Below are positions 38,201 to 48,549 of a DNA stretch of 64,000 nucleotides, in pieces. The position numbers were made by a program, and so were the translations under genes. Position 1 is the first letter of the stretch. The number at the start of each line of letters is the position of its first letter. This stretch comes from Torymus aiolomorphi (taxonomy: Eukaryota; Arthropoda; Insecta; Hymenoptera; Torymidae), in assembly GCA_036365515.1 (NCBI GenBank), contig CM070874.1, positions 173,131,297 through 173,195,296 on the forward strand. Direction: 5' to 3'. The notes below the pieces were generated by a model. It did not search any database, was not told the origin of the DNA, and saw nothing but the letters and a program-made list of their open reading frames with translations.

Positions 38201-38799
38201 GCCATACCTCATTACCTACCAACAAAAAACTTTATTGTTTCTTTTATTTTGTTTTATTTAGATGGGACATTTCAACATAATAACTATATCCTCAAGGATT
38301 TTCATTCATGATCACAAAATGATTTCGTAGATTCATTCGTCATCGAATATCATTTAATGTGTGATATCAGGAATATGGTTACGAGTCGTGAGGATGGAAT
38401 ATTATATTTGCTTATTCTTTGGCTCAATTTTATATTTAATCAAAAATTTAATCTTTGTTTTTTAATTTTATTTTTAAGGTTTAAACTTGAAGAACTTCTA
38501 TTAACCACATTGTTAATAGAAGATTAGATTATATACAATATTAGCTGCTTGTCTACGACCAAGTTTTAGAAAAAAATAATTTGTTTCTTGGGCCAACTTA
38601 GAATAATTTTAAGTAAAAAAACATTTAGGGATTTAATCTTTTAATTTTTGTTACTTCAACATCAATTTATATTTCTTATTATATATTTTTAATAGTGTTT
38701 TAGTTTACATAATATTTGGCAGTTTGTAAACAATAGATATTTCTTTTTTTTAAATTATGTTTTCAATGTGTTTATCTCATTTTATAGCACAGTGTGACC
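38201..38799. other. AT-rich stretch, nothing recognised
   Basis: No coding, RNA or repeat signal identified. Confidence 0.35.
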
Positions 38800-38960
38800 T
38801 AAGTCACGTCTACCCGTGACTTAAGTAGTCGATTATTGCACCGTGAGGTTAGCGCGCGAGCGTAGCGAATGGACTGATTAAGGTACGGATAGGCGTGACA
38901 GCGGACTTAGGTAAACGTGCTACAAAATATCGTACGATACATGTGACTTCAGTGGCAGTA
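38800..38960. mobile_element. second copy of CG-hairpin MITE, partial
   Basis: Shares caccgtgaggttagcgc, gtgacagcggactta and cgtacgatac with 36410-36515. Diverged; ends not defined. Confidence 0.45.
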
Positions 38961-39149
38961 TCGTAATGTACTATTTTAACATTGCAATTAAATGTAATTT
39001 TATATCTTATGATTATATTTTTATAATTATATGATCTTTCGAATGTTACATTGATTTTTGCGATATTATTTAAAGCTATTGCATTGAATAATTCTTTGTC
39101 AAATCGAATCATGTTAAATAAGCGAAAATTGAATATGTAAAGTGTCGTA

Positions 39150-39680
39150 TTTATAGGTTTAGATAATCAGGATTGATTGTACATTAAAATATTAATTGGG
39201 GAAAAGTTTTGTTTAGATGTTATCCATACTTATATCTTTTGCATTTAATATTTTTGTGTAAAGTCAAATCGTTGAAATAAGCGAAAATCGTCCATTTTAT
39301 GTATGTTTTGGCGTTAAAAATTGTTTGTTTGGATTTAACTCGTCGGGAATTGATTGTACAAAAAAATGTTTAATAGGAAAAAGTTTTGTTTTAATTGTCT
39401 ATAACTTTTACATTCAACATTTTTGTGTAAAATCAAATCCTGTCAAGTTATAGCCGAAAATCGTCCATTTTATGTATATTTAGTTGTTAAAAATCGTTTT
39501 TATGAGTTCAACTCGTCAGGAATTGATTGTACAAAAAATGTTTAACAGAAACAAGTTTTGTTTTAATATTATCTATAACTTTTATATTTAACATTATTGT
39601 GTAAAATCAAATCCTGTAAAGAAATAGCAAAAAAACGACTATTTTTGATGATTTTAGCGGTTTTTTCGCTCTTACATTGT
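39150..39680. repeat. tandem repeat, unit about 175 bp
   Basis: The phrase attgattgtaca recurs at about 39170, 39349 and 39520, followed each time by aaaagttttgttt, a tataactttt phrase and gtgtaaa.tcaaatc. Three diverged copies. Confidence 0.75.
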
Positions 39681-41207
39681 TAAATATTGTTCATAGAAAA
39701 CAATTTTCCATGTAAAAAAGACGTGTTTTAATTAGTTTTAGCAGATGCATTTGTTGTTTTTTGACGTAAAATTAATTTTGTTCACATTATGTTCAAAAAT
39801 CGATTTTTTCAAATTTTTATTTGTTCTGGCGTTTTTTTATTTGTTGATCGATTCAGCTCGGTATAAGACTGGAGCTTATTTATAATTGAACGAGTATCTG
39901 GACCAAAATTCGTTAAGATCTATTGAAAATTCGCTGAGATATTCCATAAACTTGACTACATACGAACGGACATACACACATACACCATAAAAAACGCCTA
40001 AAATGAACTAATTCTGGGTGAAAAATAGTTTTTATGCAACAAATTGTTCGTTTTTGAAGTGTTACAATTTTCGCTCTAGTGAAAATATAAGGCTCTCCCG
40101 AGAAGCGGTCGTGCCTAAAAATGTCTCCAAAAATTCTGCAAAAATTCTATTGTATTCTTTGATGAATTCTAAGCACTTTTTGTAATTATAATTTTTTTCG
40201 TAAAGCTTATAGTTTTTTAGTTAAAGCGTCCTAATCATAATGAGCGAAAATTCTCGTTTCGGACGCCATTTTGGATCATTCAGGTGACAAAATTAACTTT
40301 CTAAGGACAGTTTTTTTGAAGTTCAGATAATCCCTCCACCATCTAAATTGGTTTTAAGATGATTGCATTACGGACAGTTGATAAAAAATCTAATAAAAAA
40401 AAAAAAAGTTTCTGTGTTTTTACACTTAAACTTCATTTTTGAGTAATAAAATTTTTTTTTTCTAATTTTGGATGTCACGATTGGAAAGATCGATGAAAAA
40501 TCTATGAATTTCATGTGTTCAAAAATTTTTTAGGCCCAAATTTATTCCATCTAGAGAGCTCTGAAGAAGTTGTGAAAAAAGTGTCCTCGTGGGCGTTATG
40601 ACTTAAGTATCATAAACATGAGTTGGAAATAGCAAGATTTCGAGCTCGCGCGCCGCGCTGGAAGAGTTAACGTGAAAAGCCTCATATATGTGTATTATAT
40701 TTATCAAATTTCTTTTTTCTTTTACTTATTAAAGTAAATTTATCAAGTTTCTTTATATTATTGTTGTTTAAACAAAAATTAAAAAATATATTGTATGTGT
40801 TTCAGTGATTTTTAGGCAAAAACAGTGATTGACAGCCACATTCTGCAACTACCATGGGACCATGGGCTTGACGGATGTGGTTAAGGGAACCATTGGCAAC
40901 AAGACACACATAAAAGCTTTTGACCTAGGGCAAAAAAACGATAAGTATCTAAGATATATGAATTCATGCATGTGTAGCCAAAATGTTATGAAATAACTAA
41001 AAGTTGATATTCTTTTCTAGGTCAATAAATACCAAAGTAAATCAAATTCTACAAAAGGAAGTCAATGTCAAACTTTTTTCTTTAACCAGTATAAAGATAA
41101 GAATCAATATCAATAACAAGGGAGATATGTTTTGGATATTTTCATGCATCATGAGTTATAAAAACTTTTAAGTTGATTTTCTCATAATATGGTTTTTAAT
41201 GAAATAG
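39681..41207. other. AT-rich, transposon-like but unassigned stretch
   Basis: Contains the phrase acatacgaacggacatacac (about 39960), of a type often seen in insect repetitive DNA, and ggctctcccgagaagcggtc (about 40090). No ORF of note. I could not set element boundaries. Confidence 0.3.
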
Positions 41208-41271
41208 GCTCACTGTCCGTAAGGTTTTATATGATCCTGCGGATTAATTGACTTCAAATTTGAAGTGAGTA
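41208..41271. repeat. foldback element, left fragment (target of the gypsy insertion)
   Basis: Matches the foldback element at 9327-9996 (cactgtccgtaaggtt, gatcctgcggat, caaatttgaagtgagta). Interrupted after AGTA by the gypsy element and resumed at 47489. Confidence 0.65.
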
Positions 41272-41480
41272 TGTAGGTCCCCACCGACAGGTGGCGGCAC
41301 CAGATAGCGCTAGGGAGAGAGAGAGGGAGCAGCTCACGCTGCGAGCGAGCGCCTCCGACGTCGCCACTCAGTTCCGCTCTGACCTCCGCACGAGTCAGCA
41401 GTCCAGAGAGAGAGTCAATAAAGACTTATATTTGTAGGAAACGTCTCCTGATTACGACCTCGAACAGCTTTTTCCCTATA
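41272..41480 (+). repeat. 5' LTR of gypsy element
   Basis: 209 bp, near-identical to 47285-47488 through ccaccgacaggtggcggcac, agcgctaggg, gagtcagcagtccagagag and attacgacctcgaaca. Ends tgtagg...cctata (3' copy ccTACA). A tcaataaaga polyadenylation signal lies near 41414. Confidence 0.9.
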
Positions 41481-41481
41481 T

Positions 41482-41499
41482 TGGTGACCCCGACTCGAT
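41482..41499 (+). promoter_or_regulatory. primer-binding site
   Basis: TGGTGACCCCGACTCGAT starts two bases after the LTR, matching a tRNA 3' end ending in ...TCACCA. The specific tRNA was not assigned. Confidence 0.75.
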
Positions 41500-43279
41500 A
41501 ACACCGCCAGACCTTCTAAGGTCGGGCAACTTCTCCGGCAGCGGTAGAACGACCTTCCTCACAGGCTCATTCGCACCGGGCAGAAACAGTTTTGCTCGCG
41601 CCTTTCGACTTTCTTTGTGTGCGTGCTGGCACGCCGATGCACACAAAAACTTTATCTCTTCACGTTTTTCTTGTGAGAAGTCGTGAGAGATACGCAACAG
41701 GCTCTCACCAAGCATCCTACTTCCCGTATGCATGCAGGCACGCCGGCGCATAACGGAAAATTTTGACTTTTATCAACTTACGCGGTGTGCGTGCTGGCAC
41801 GCCGGCGCACACGCGCGATTCTCAGAATTCGTCGTAACTACACCGGCACCTCGCCGCCAACGCATTCTTTGCTGTCGCCGTCATCACCTCGTCGAGTTTT
41901 CTCCGAGGCACTTCGGCGACTCCTGCAGATCTCCAGGTGCATACTTGCGTGAAGCCACCATCACCGGCGTCTTCAAACGTATCTGTTGAGCAGCGTGTGG
42001 ACATCCGCCTCTCTCAGCACATTTCTTTGAAGCAGATCTCCGGGTGCGTCCTTGCGTGAAGCCACCGTCACCGGCGCCTTTTATCGCACCCGTCGAGCAA
42101 CCTAAGGTCAATCGCTGCGGCCCCCACACCTTGTCGAGAATACTCCGAGATACCTCGGCGACTTAGACATCGTCTCCGAGATACCTCACCTCTCAGCAAC
42201 GATTACATCACCGCGCCAAGGTATGCGTGCGGCCAATTAACATGCGAGCGTTAAAATTACGTATCTCGTCGTGCAACGTATTATCAATTTCTTTTTACAT
42301 TGAGCGTACTTTCCGGTAAAGTGTTTACCTTCTCCCGATCTTTCGAGAATTCATTACTCGGCGCGCGCTTTTCGCGAACAGCTCGGGCGCTTCTCTCTCC
42401 CCGAGAAATGTTGCCATTCGGCGCGTTTACTCGCGAGCTTTGAATTCGCGGAACTCGTGCGCAACGGTCACGCGCTCCAAGTACTTGACGGCCATCTTGG
42501 CGGCTATTTTGACTTTTGCGTGCTATCGTGCTTTTCAAGCTCGCTCTTGTGCAAGGCGACACGGAAAACCTTTTAGTTTCTTTTTCTTATTTTATTCTTT
42601 CAGGCATGCGTATTACATTGTCATAACTTTATTACATTGTTGTAACGTATTTGCGCGTTGTCCAGTCTTGTTGTCTAATAAAGTTTCTGCTTTAAAAAAA
42701 AATTAAAAAAGCTTCACAGAGGGGAAGTGATTTCTCAACTAGATTTCCGCACGAATCTCCATGTTCATTCTTTGCGTTAGCTTAATCGCTGGTGCAGGAG
42801 AGGCAGTCGCTTTCCTCTCCAGAACTGTGATTCACGCGGAGGAAACGGCACTCTCCTTGCAATCAAGCATTGCCCTCTTTCGCGGTACACGTAGGACAAT
42901 TTAATTTTAAGTTTTAGCATAAGCTTAGCTTCAAAGTCATTGTTTGTGCCTGCGAGCACTGACTAGAGAGCTTGTGATACGCAAGTGGCGTAAGGTAATT
43001 TAGGTGCGTCATTAATCCCTATAGAGACATCTGACTACTTCCTTTACTTTCTACGCGTGCTCGCGAGTCGCGTAGAAAGTAATTATTACCCACGAGGCTC
43101 ACGCGCGATAATTTTTAATTTTTACATTGATCTCTTTTATACGGCTATTCACGAGTCGGACAAACACTGTTTTGCATTCTTGTATGTACCTGCGAGTACG
43201 CTTATTCTAGTTTTTCTAATACTTTTGTAAGTTTGTCCCGACCAATGATCCTTAGATGTGCCCCTGCATTTCCTCGTAA
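41500..43279 (+). other. gypsy 5' leader with repeated GC hairpins
   Basis: Three copies of an imperfect palindrome around ggcacgccggcgca lie at about 41626, 41738 and 41792. A direct duplication (cagatctccaggtgc...gcgtgaagccaccatcacc) lies at 41925-41975 and again at 42030-42080. Further right, nothing recognised; ORFs here have no family resemblance. Confidence 0.55.
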
Positions 43280-45027
43280 ATGAGCAAACGGAAGTTAAAA
43301 GCGCTACTAGATTCACGCGTGCAGGACCCTAACCTAACCCCCCATACTACCCGCAGCTCAAGAAGAGATTTTTTAGCTGCCAACATAGTGCTTCACTCTC
43401 CGGTTAACAAAACCAATCATTCGGGAAATCCAAGTGAGAGCAGCCTTGTCTCCACTTCAAGTGAAGCCACATCTACACAAACCTCGCCCTCCCACAGAAG
43501 GACTGAAGCGTCTTTCTCTCCGACTTCAGGGAACCAGCCAGTGCCGCCAAACACATCCTCGATGTTCACCTTTGGCCTACCAAACGTCAGCGACACGACG
43601 GCCGGACAGGGTCGGTTCAGCTTCGACTTCAACGAACCCCTCCGCACCGCGGGCAATGCTGCCGACAGCGCCTCCTCGTGTTTGCAACTGCTCGGTACTC
43701 CTAACACTGGTGCCTTTCACAAACAGCTCCCAACGAATAAGGGCACTTACAATGCACTAGCCACTTAGTCATGGTAGACGACATTGGTAATCTATTCAAG
43801 TCCGTAGATGAACGAATGGAAGAAAGAATGGACCGCAAACTAGAGGGGCTCGTGAAGCTTATCGAACAATGCTTCACCTCTCCTCCAGGAAGACCTCACT
43901 CAAGTCATGCTTTTCAGGCTGAGACCTCTTCAGCGCCTTCCATCCTCAGAATTTTATCTCAGGCAGCCACAGTTTCAATGTCACCTGGCCTGACCTCGAC
44001 GGCATACGCCAGCGGCAGCAACATCCTCACATGGCCACAGAGCCTGCCTAAGAGCGCTCCGCCGACAGACCGCAGCCTCTCTCATTCCTTCATGGCCTAA
44101 ACGCCTTACTCACAGTCTTATGCTTGGCCAGCAGCGACATCCGGCCTGATCTCTTCGACCGAATGTACCTTCACACAGTCCCAGGGACCAACCCCCTCCC
44201 CTGCGGTACAATCTAGCCTTGGATCTAGCTCTTTCATACACAATCAAGCGCAAGGGAACATGACGTACCCTCAATCCCACAGCTCTTCGGGTTTCGCAAG
44301 CACCAAACACTTGCATTTTTCGGATTTTTATAAACAGGACCCGCAAAGTTGGTTCAAACAACTGGAAGACCTATTCCTGGCTCACAATGTCACGGAAGAC
44401 GAAGCTAAATTCTACTTTGTAGGCAGATACCTCACCCAGGACATTCACCACGATCTGCAATACAAACTCAACCCTTGTTAGAGGACAGAAGTATGAATCC
44501 ATCAAGAAGATCCTGGCAGAGAGATACGTCGAAACACCAGAGCAACAACTTGATAGGCTCTGCAAGGGCTTAGAAATTGGATCCAAATGACCTTCTGACT
44601 TTCTTGCCGAAATGTTGAGCTTAGCTCAAGGTCGCGTGCCCAGAGAGACTGTGATTTCCTTATGGCGAGCTCGTCTTCCGGCGCAGACTCAAATCATGGT
44701 CATGAACTACAAAGAGGAAACAGAACTCCTCAACAATCGGACATGGCCCATGATGTCCTCCAACAGTCGCACAACATTAATGCACTGAATGCACACAATT
44801 CAGCCTCTACAATTCCAGAGGGGATGATGTCACAACTTTTAGCGGCCATCTCTGAGTTACGTAATCACACCGGACAAAAACAACGATCACGCGCAAGTTC
44901 CAAAAATAGGCGCGATTCTTCGCCGGCAAGATCGTCGTCCGGCTCGCATGACAGCAAAAAAGGCCGTTGCAGGTATCACCTCAAATTCGGTAAAGAAGCG
45001 CGCAACTGCCTTCTTCCCTGCAACTGA
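43280..45027 (+). pseudogene. gypsy Gag, frameshifted
   Basis: Structural polyprotein remnant in at least four frame segments. The N-terminal Ser/Thr/Pro-rich part starts MSKRKLKALLDSRVQ (43280-43768), followed in another frame by a possible coiled coil with MVDDIGNLFKSVDERMEE (43771-44100). A capsid-like segment (44260-44481) contains FSDFYKQDPQSWFKQLEDLF and DEAKFYFV, matching the known W-F-x-Q-x-E capsid phrase of insect gypsy Gags. Further capsid sequence continues out of frame to about 44760. The C-terminal 44662-45027 segment ends in the zinc-binding-like CRYHLKFGKEARNC and LPC, the C-x2-H-x4-G type known in this group. Stops and frame changes (for example around 43768, 44100 and 44481) mean no full-length Gag. 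Confidence 0.75.
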
Positions 45028-45150
45028 AAATGCGGACCCGGTCAGGAATACAAAGTTAAAAATCCTGACACTCCAGCCAACGAGGAAAACTAGAGCAACC
45101 TGCTGTCGTGGAGACTGACAGCCGGTCAGGCGTTACTGCGCGTCTCCCCC

Positions 45151-45670
45151 TATAAAAAAATCAGCTGATTTGTCATCTGATTTATCAAATGATTTATCAT
45201 CTCAAAACGTCATCTAAAATTTTTTCAGAGTGTTGCCAAAAACTTACGAAGTTTAAAAATCAGCTTCTTCAACATTGGAAACAGCCTGCCAGGATGTTTT
45301 ACCCACCAAATGAGTTCAAAAATGGACGTTTAAAGGCATTTTAAACAATATTTCAATTTTTACAAATTTTGTACATGAAATATCAGCTGATAAATCATCT
45401 GAAAAATGATCTGAAGAATCATCTGATTTATTAGCTGATATTTCATGTACAAAATTTGTAAAAATTCAAATATTGTTTAAAATGCCTTTAAACGTCCATT
45501 TTTTAACTCGTTTGGGGGGTAAAACATCCTAACAGGCTGTTTTCAATGCTGAAGAAGTTGATTTTTAAATTTCGTAAGCTTTTTGCAGCACTCTGAAAAA
45601 ATTTAAGATGACGTTTTGAGATGATAAATCAGATGACAAATCAGCTGATTTATCAACTGATTTTTTTGAT
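45151..45670. mobile_element. palindromic element nested in the gypsy element
   Basis: About 520 bp with two arms of roughly 230 bp around a centre near 45410. The arms pair along aaaaaaatcag, gatgacgttttgagatgat, tggacgtttaaaggcatttt and tacatgaaatatcagctgat. The centre and ends are made of a 12-13-bp motif, variants of gataaatcatctga. It sits exactly between the Gag end and the protease trace. No ORF of its own. Confidence 0.8.
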
Positions 45671-45684
45671 AAAGCCAAATTAAA

Positions 45685-45757
45685 AATAAACTTTCCGGTG
45701 AAGTTTTCTTAATTGATACTGATGCCGACGTCTCGGTCATTCTGAAATCTAAAGGCT
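45685..45757 (+). pseudogene. retropepsin active-site remnant
   Basis: One frame reads KLSGEVFLIDTDADVSVI. This matches the start of gypsy retropepsin (family pattern FLxDTGADxSVIP), with the active-site glycine replaced by aspartate. It stops within about 10 codons. The flap and the rest of the protease, the reverse transcriptase and RNase H are missing before the integrase at 45843. Confidence 0.7.
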
Positions 45758-45842
45758 GACGATGAGATCCAGCTGAAGTCAAGTTAACGGATCCACCATA
45801 ATCGCTTGTCAACAATCAAAAGTAACAAGATGCAACGAGTTT

Positions 45843-46857
45843 TTGCCCAAGCACTTTGTCACTCAGGATGCGAGATTCGATCATGTTCACTTGGATCTCG
45901 TGGGACCTTTCACCTACAGTCAAGGTTACACTCATGTCCTCACCATTATCGATCGTTACTCGAGATGGCCTGAGGCAATTCCAATTGTAGACACCACAGC
46001 ACCCACAGTAGCTCACGCATTTTACAACAACTGGATTTGCCGCTACGGTGTACCGACGACGATCACTACCGATCAAGGCGCCCAGTTTGAATCTAGGATG
46101 TTCACCGAACTCTTGTCCATTTTGGGCATCAATACAGTCAGAACTTCAGCCTACCATCCAGCTTCCAACGGCATGGTGGAGCGCCTTCACCGTGAAATCA
46201 AAACAGCTCTCACATGCCTTGGCAACAACCAGGATTGGGCCCGTCTACTCCCCACAGTCATGTTTGGCCTTCGCACATGCATCCGCCTAGATACAGATGC
46301 CAGCCCAGCTGACCTAGTTTTTGGTAAACCTATGAGAATTCCAGGTGACTTCTCACCTCTCACCAACGACGAACCTGCTACAACGAATTCCGCGATTTCA
46401 TGCGACAACTGAGACCCGTCACAGTCAGTCACAAAACAGCAATCAAACCCTTTCTTTACCGAGGCTTAGACACATGCACTCACGTTTCGATGCAGGAAAA
46501 GCCTATCAGACCGGCTTTAACACGACCTTACACTGGTCGCACAAGGTTATTTCGCGCGCCGACGAAAATCAGACCTTTATTATAGATGTGAATGGCAGAC
46601 CCAGGACAGTAAGCATCGAACGCTTAAAGCCTACCTTTATCCTTCAAGAGGATCCGGACGGTGCCAAGGACAACATTCCTGAACCGATCACCCTTTTCCC
46701 TCCAATTACTGTGCATAATGCGCCCAAACCCACCGGCATTCTCAAGCCTTCACAGCCTCCAGCAGCAGATGCGCCACTCTCACCTCTTACTCAAACCTCC
46801 TTACCCAAGCGCATAAAGTTCGTTCCCAATACCCTGAAACGGAACAGAAAAAACTGA
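45843..46857 (+). pseudogene. gypsy integrase and Pol C-terminus, frameshifted
   Basis: The integrase catalytic core (rve family, which inserts the cDNA into chromosomes) reads openly from 45843 to 46412. The D-D-E triad can be seen in HLDLVGPF, TTDQGAQFES and GMVERLHREIK. Expected landmarks IDRYSRWPEA, YHPASNGMVER and PADLVFGKP are present. The N-terminal zinc-binding domain is missing. Beyond about 46380 the frame changes: the Pol tail continues in the frame ending at 46857, with VISRADENQTFIIDV and VSIERLKPTFI, the usual GPY/F-like end of insect gypsy Pol. A clean catalytic core next to missing RT suggests an old internal deletion rather than gradual decay alone. Confidence 0.85.
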
Positions 46858-47284
46858 GTTGCAGTCGCGAGGGAGTGCAGTGGCCAAACTCGTGTTACCT
46901 CAATTATCGCGCTACGTAACCCACTGTAAATTTTACCCTGTAAATACATTTATTCAGTAATTTTAAGCTTAAGTCAATCACAACCTTTCATTGACTTACT
47001 ACATTGCGTAACTAAAGACTACACTAGTCTCAAAGAGTCAAATCCGAACAAATAATGGTTATTGTTCCTATTTTAAGATAACACTTGTACAATCATCGTT
47101 CTGTGATTCTACATCTTAAGCTGCGCTCACTTGTAAAAAAAATGTCATAACTCTCTGTGCTCTGACTGTACTCTCACTTTTGTAATTAGCATTCATTTTC
47201 TTTTTGTAATCTCTCTCATCAGTCAATCGCTACGTTTGTACCTCTAAAAAATGTTACTCATTTTTCTCCTTTCGGGGGAAGTAC

Positions 47285-47488
47285 TGGAGGCCCACCGACA
47301 GGTGGCGGCACCGGACAGCGCTAGGGGGGGGGGGGGAGAGCAGCTCACGCTGCAAGCGAGCGCCTCACGTCGCCGGTCAGTACCGCTCTGACCTCTGCAC
47401 GAGTCAGCAGTCCAGAGAGTCAATAAAGAATTATATTAGTAGGAAACGTCGTCTCCTGATTACGACCTCGAACACCTTTTTCCCTACA
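47285..47488 (+). repeat. 3' LTR of gypsy element
   Basis: 204 bp, starting TGGAGG and ending CCTACA. A purine-rich tract (cgggggaagtac) precedes it. It differs from the 5' LTR by a G run at 47327-47337 in place of the GA repeat, plus scattered changes, so insertion was not very recent. Confidence 0.9.
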
Positions 47489-47492
47489 AGTA

Positions 47493-47905
47493 TACCTGAA
47501 TAGTATAGTTTTCTTATTAATGCAGGGATTTAGAATTGACTGTCATAAAAATTTTTACATCAGAAAAATTACAAAAAAATTTTTAAAATTAATGCAAAAT
47601 GCCCAAAAAGTAAGCACAAAATTTTTTTTTTGATCGCATCAAAAATCTCTACATTGATAAGAGAATTATGCACTTTAGAAGTATCCACTTCAAATTTGGG
47701 GTCATTTCATCCGCAGAAAAGTTTGAAAGCTTACGGACAGTGACAAAACTTGTCTAATCGATAACTATGGTTCTGGACCATATAAAAGGCCTAGATCAAG
47801 TTCGAAGATAAGGTAAATATACCCTTTTTATGTACAAAAGTGGGAAATAATTGGTTTATATTTATGTATTAAAATATGACTTTTTTATTTCAGATAAAAA
47901 AAGGC
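47493..47905. repeat. foldback element, right fragment
   Basis: Continuation of the element broken by the gypsy insertion. It follows the right arm of 9327-9996 (attgataagagaattatgc, tggttctggaccatataaaa, gataaggtaaatataccc). Confidence 0.7.
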
Positions 47906-47924
47906 AGACAAGAAGCGGCACTAA

Positions 47925-48510
47925 GACGAGCAGGCGAAGGATACCTAAATAGAAATGAACCCCAAAATCAATGTAGTCAGGGGAAAGTGTATTTGAAGAA
48001 ATTTAAATTCAAAACCTAAAAGTAGTTGGAAGACGTGAGGTCCAGGCAGAAGAAGGAAGGCGCACATTCAGGGAGCCTAAGCATATTTAAAAAAAAAAGA
48101 TCATAAACGAAAGTAGGCGAGGGATGCGGAGTCCAGGAAGCTGAAAAGCGGCGTGCAGACGAAGAATATCTAAAGTTTGCTCTGAAACTAAAGTAGCCTG
48201 GGGAGGCGGGATCCACGCAGAAGAGAAGTGGCACGCTGACGGGCAACCAAAGCGAATTGAAAGAAAATGAAATTTCAAACCCAGGCGAAAAATATGTGAA
48301 TAAAGGGACACGAAATCCAGACAGAAGATAAGCAGCATGTAGACCGGCAACAAAAGTAACAAAAAGAGATTAGCCGGGGGACACAAGATTAAGGCAGAGG
48401 ACGAACTATAACAGGATGACTGAAAAAAAAGATCTAAAACCAGAGTAACAGGGGGATACGAGATCCAGGCAGAAGAGAAGTGGTACGCAGACGGACAGTA
48501 AGAGAATAAC
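47925..48510 (-). repeat. purine-rich tandem repeat, unit 74-104 bp
   Basis: The phrase tccaggcagaagag and variants recur at 48041, 48132, 48212, 48316, about 48389 and 48464, each followed by aagtggcacgcagacggg-like text. It lies just beyond the primer site of the minus-strand LTR at 48550-50038, so it may be the 5' leader of that element. Confidence 0.6.
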
Positions 48511-48538
48511 AGAACGGCCTTTACCGTGATTCACGTTT

Positions 48539-48549
48539 GCTGCGCCACT
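48539..48549 (-). promoter_or_regulatory. primer-binding-site-like sequence
   Basis: AGTGGCGCAGC follows the LTR end on the minus strand. The TGGCGC core is shared with the site at 59161 after the other long LTR. Confidence 0.45.

Larger units (their letters stand above)
41272..47488 (+). mobile_element. Ty3/gypsy-type LTR retrotransposon, complete ends, defective
   Basis: About 6.2 kb from TGTAGG to CCTACA, flanked by a 4-bp target duplication AGTA (41268-41271 and 47489-47492). Order: 5' LTR, primer site, 1.8-kb leader, gag in several frames, a palindromic insertion, a protease trace, integrase, C-terminal tail, 3' LTR. Gag-protease-integrase layout and Gag motif fit the Ty3/gypsy group. 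The reverse transcriptase/RNase H region is absent, so the element cannot move by itself. Confidence 0.85.

Noticed and set aside
41476..42562. Several ORFs of 60-92 aa on both strands
   Set aside because: They lie in the gypsy leader, overlap one another and follow its GC-rich hairpins and duplications.
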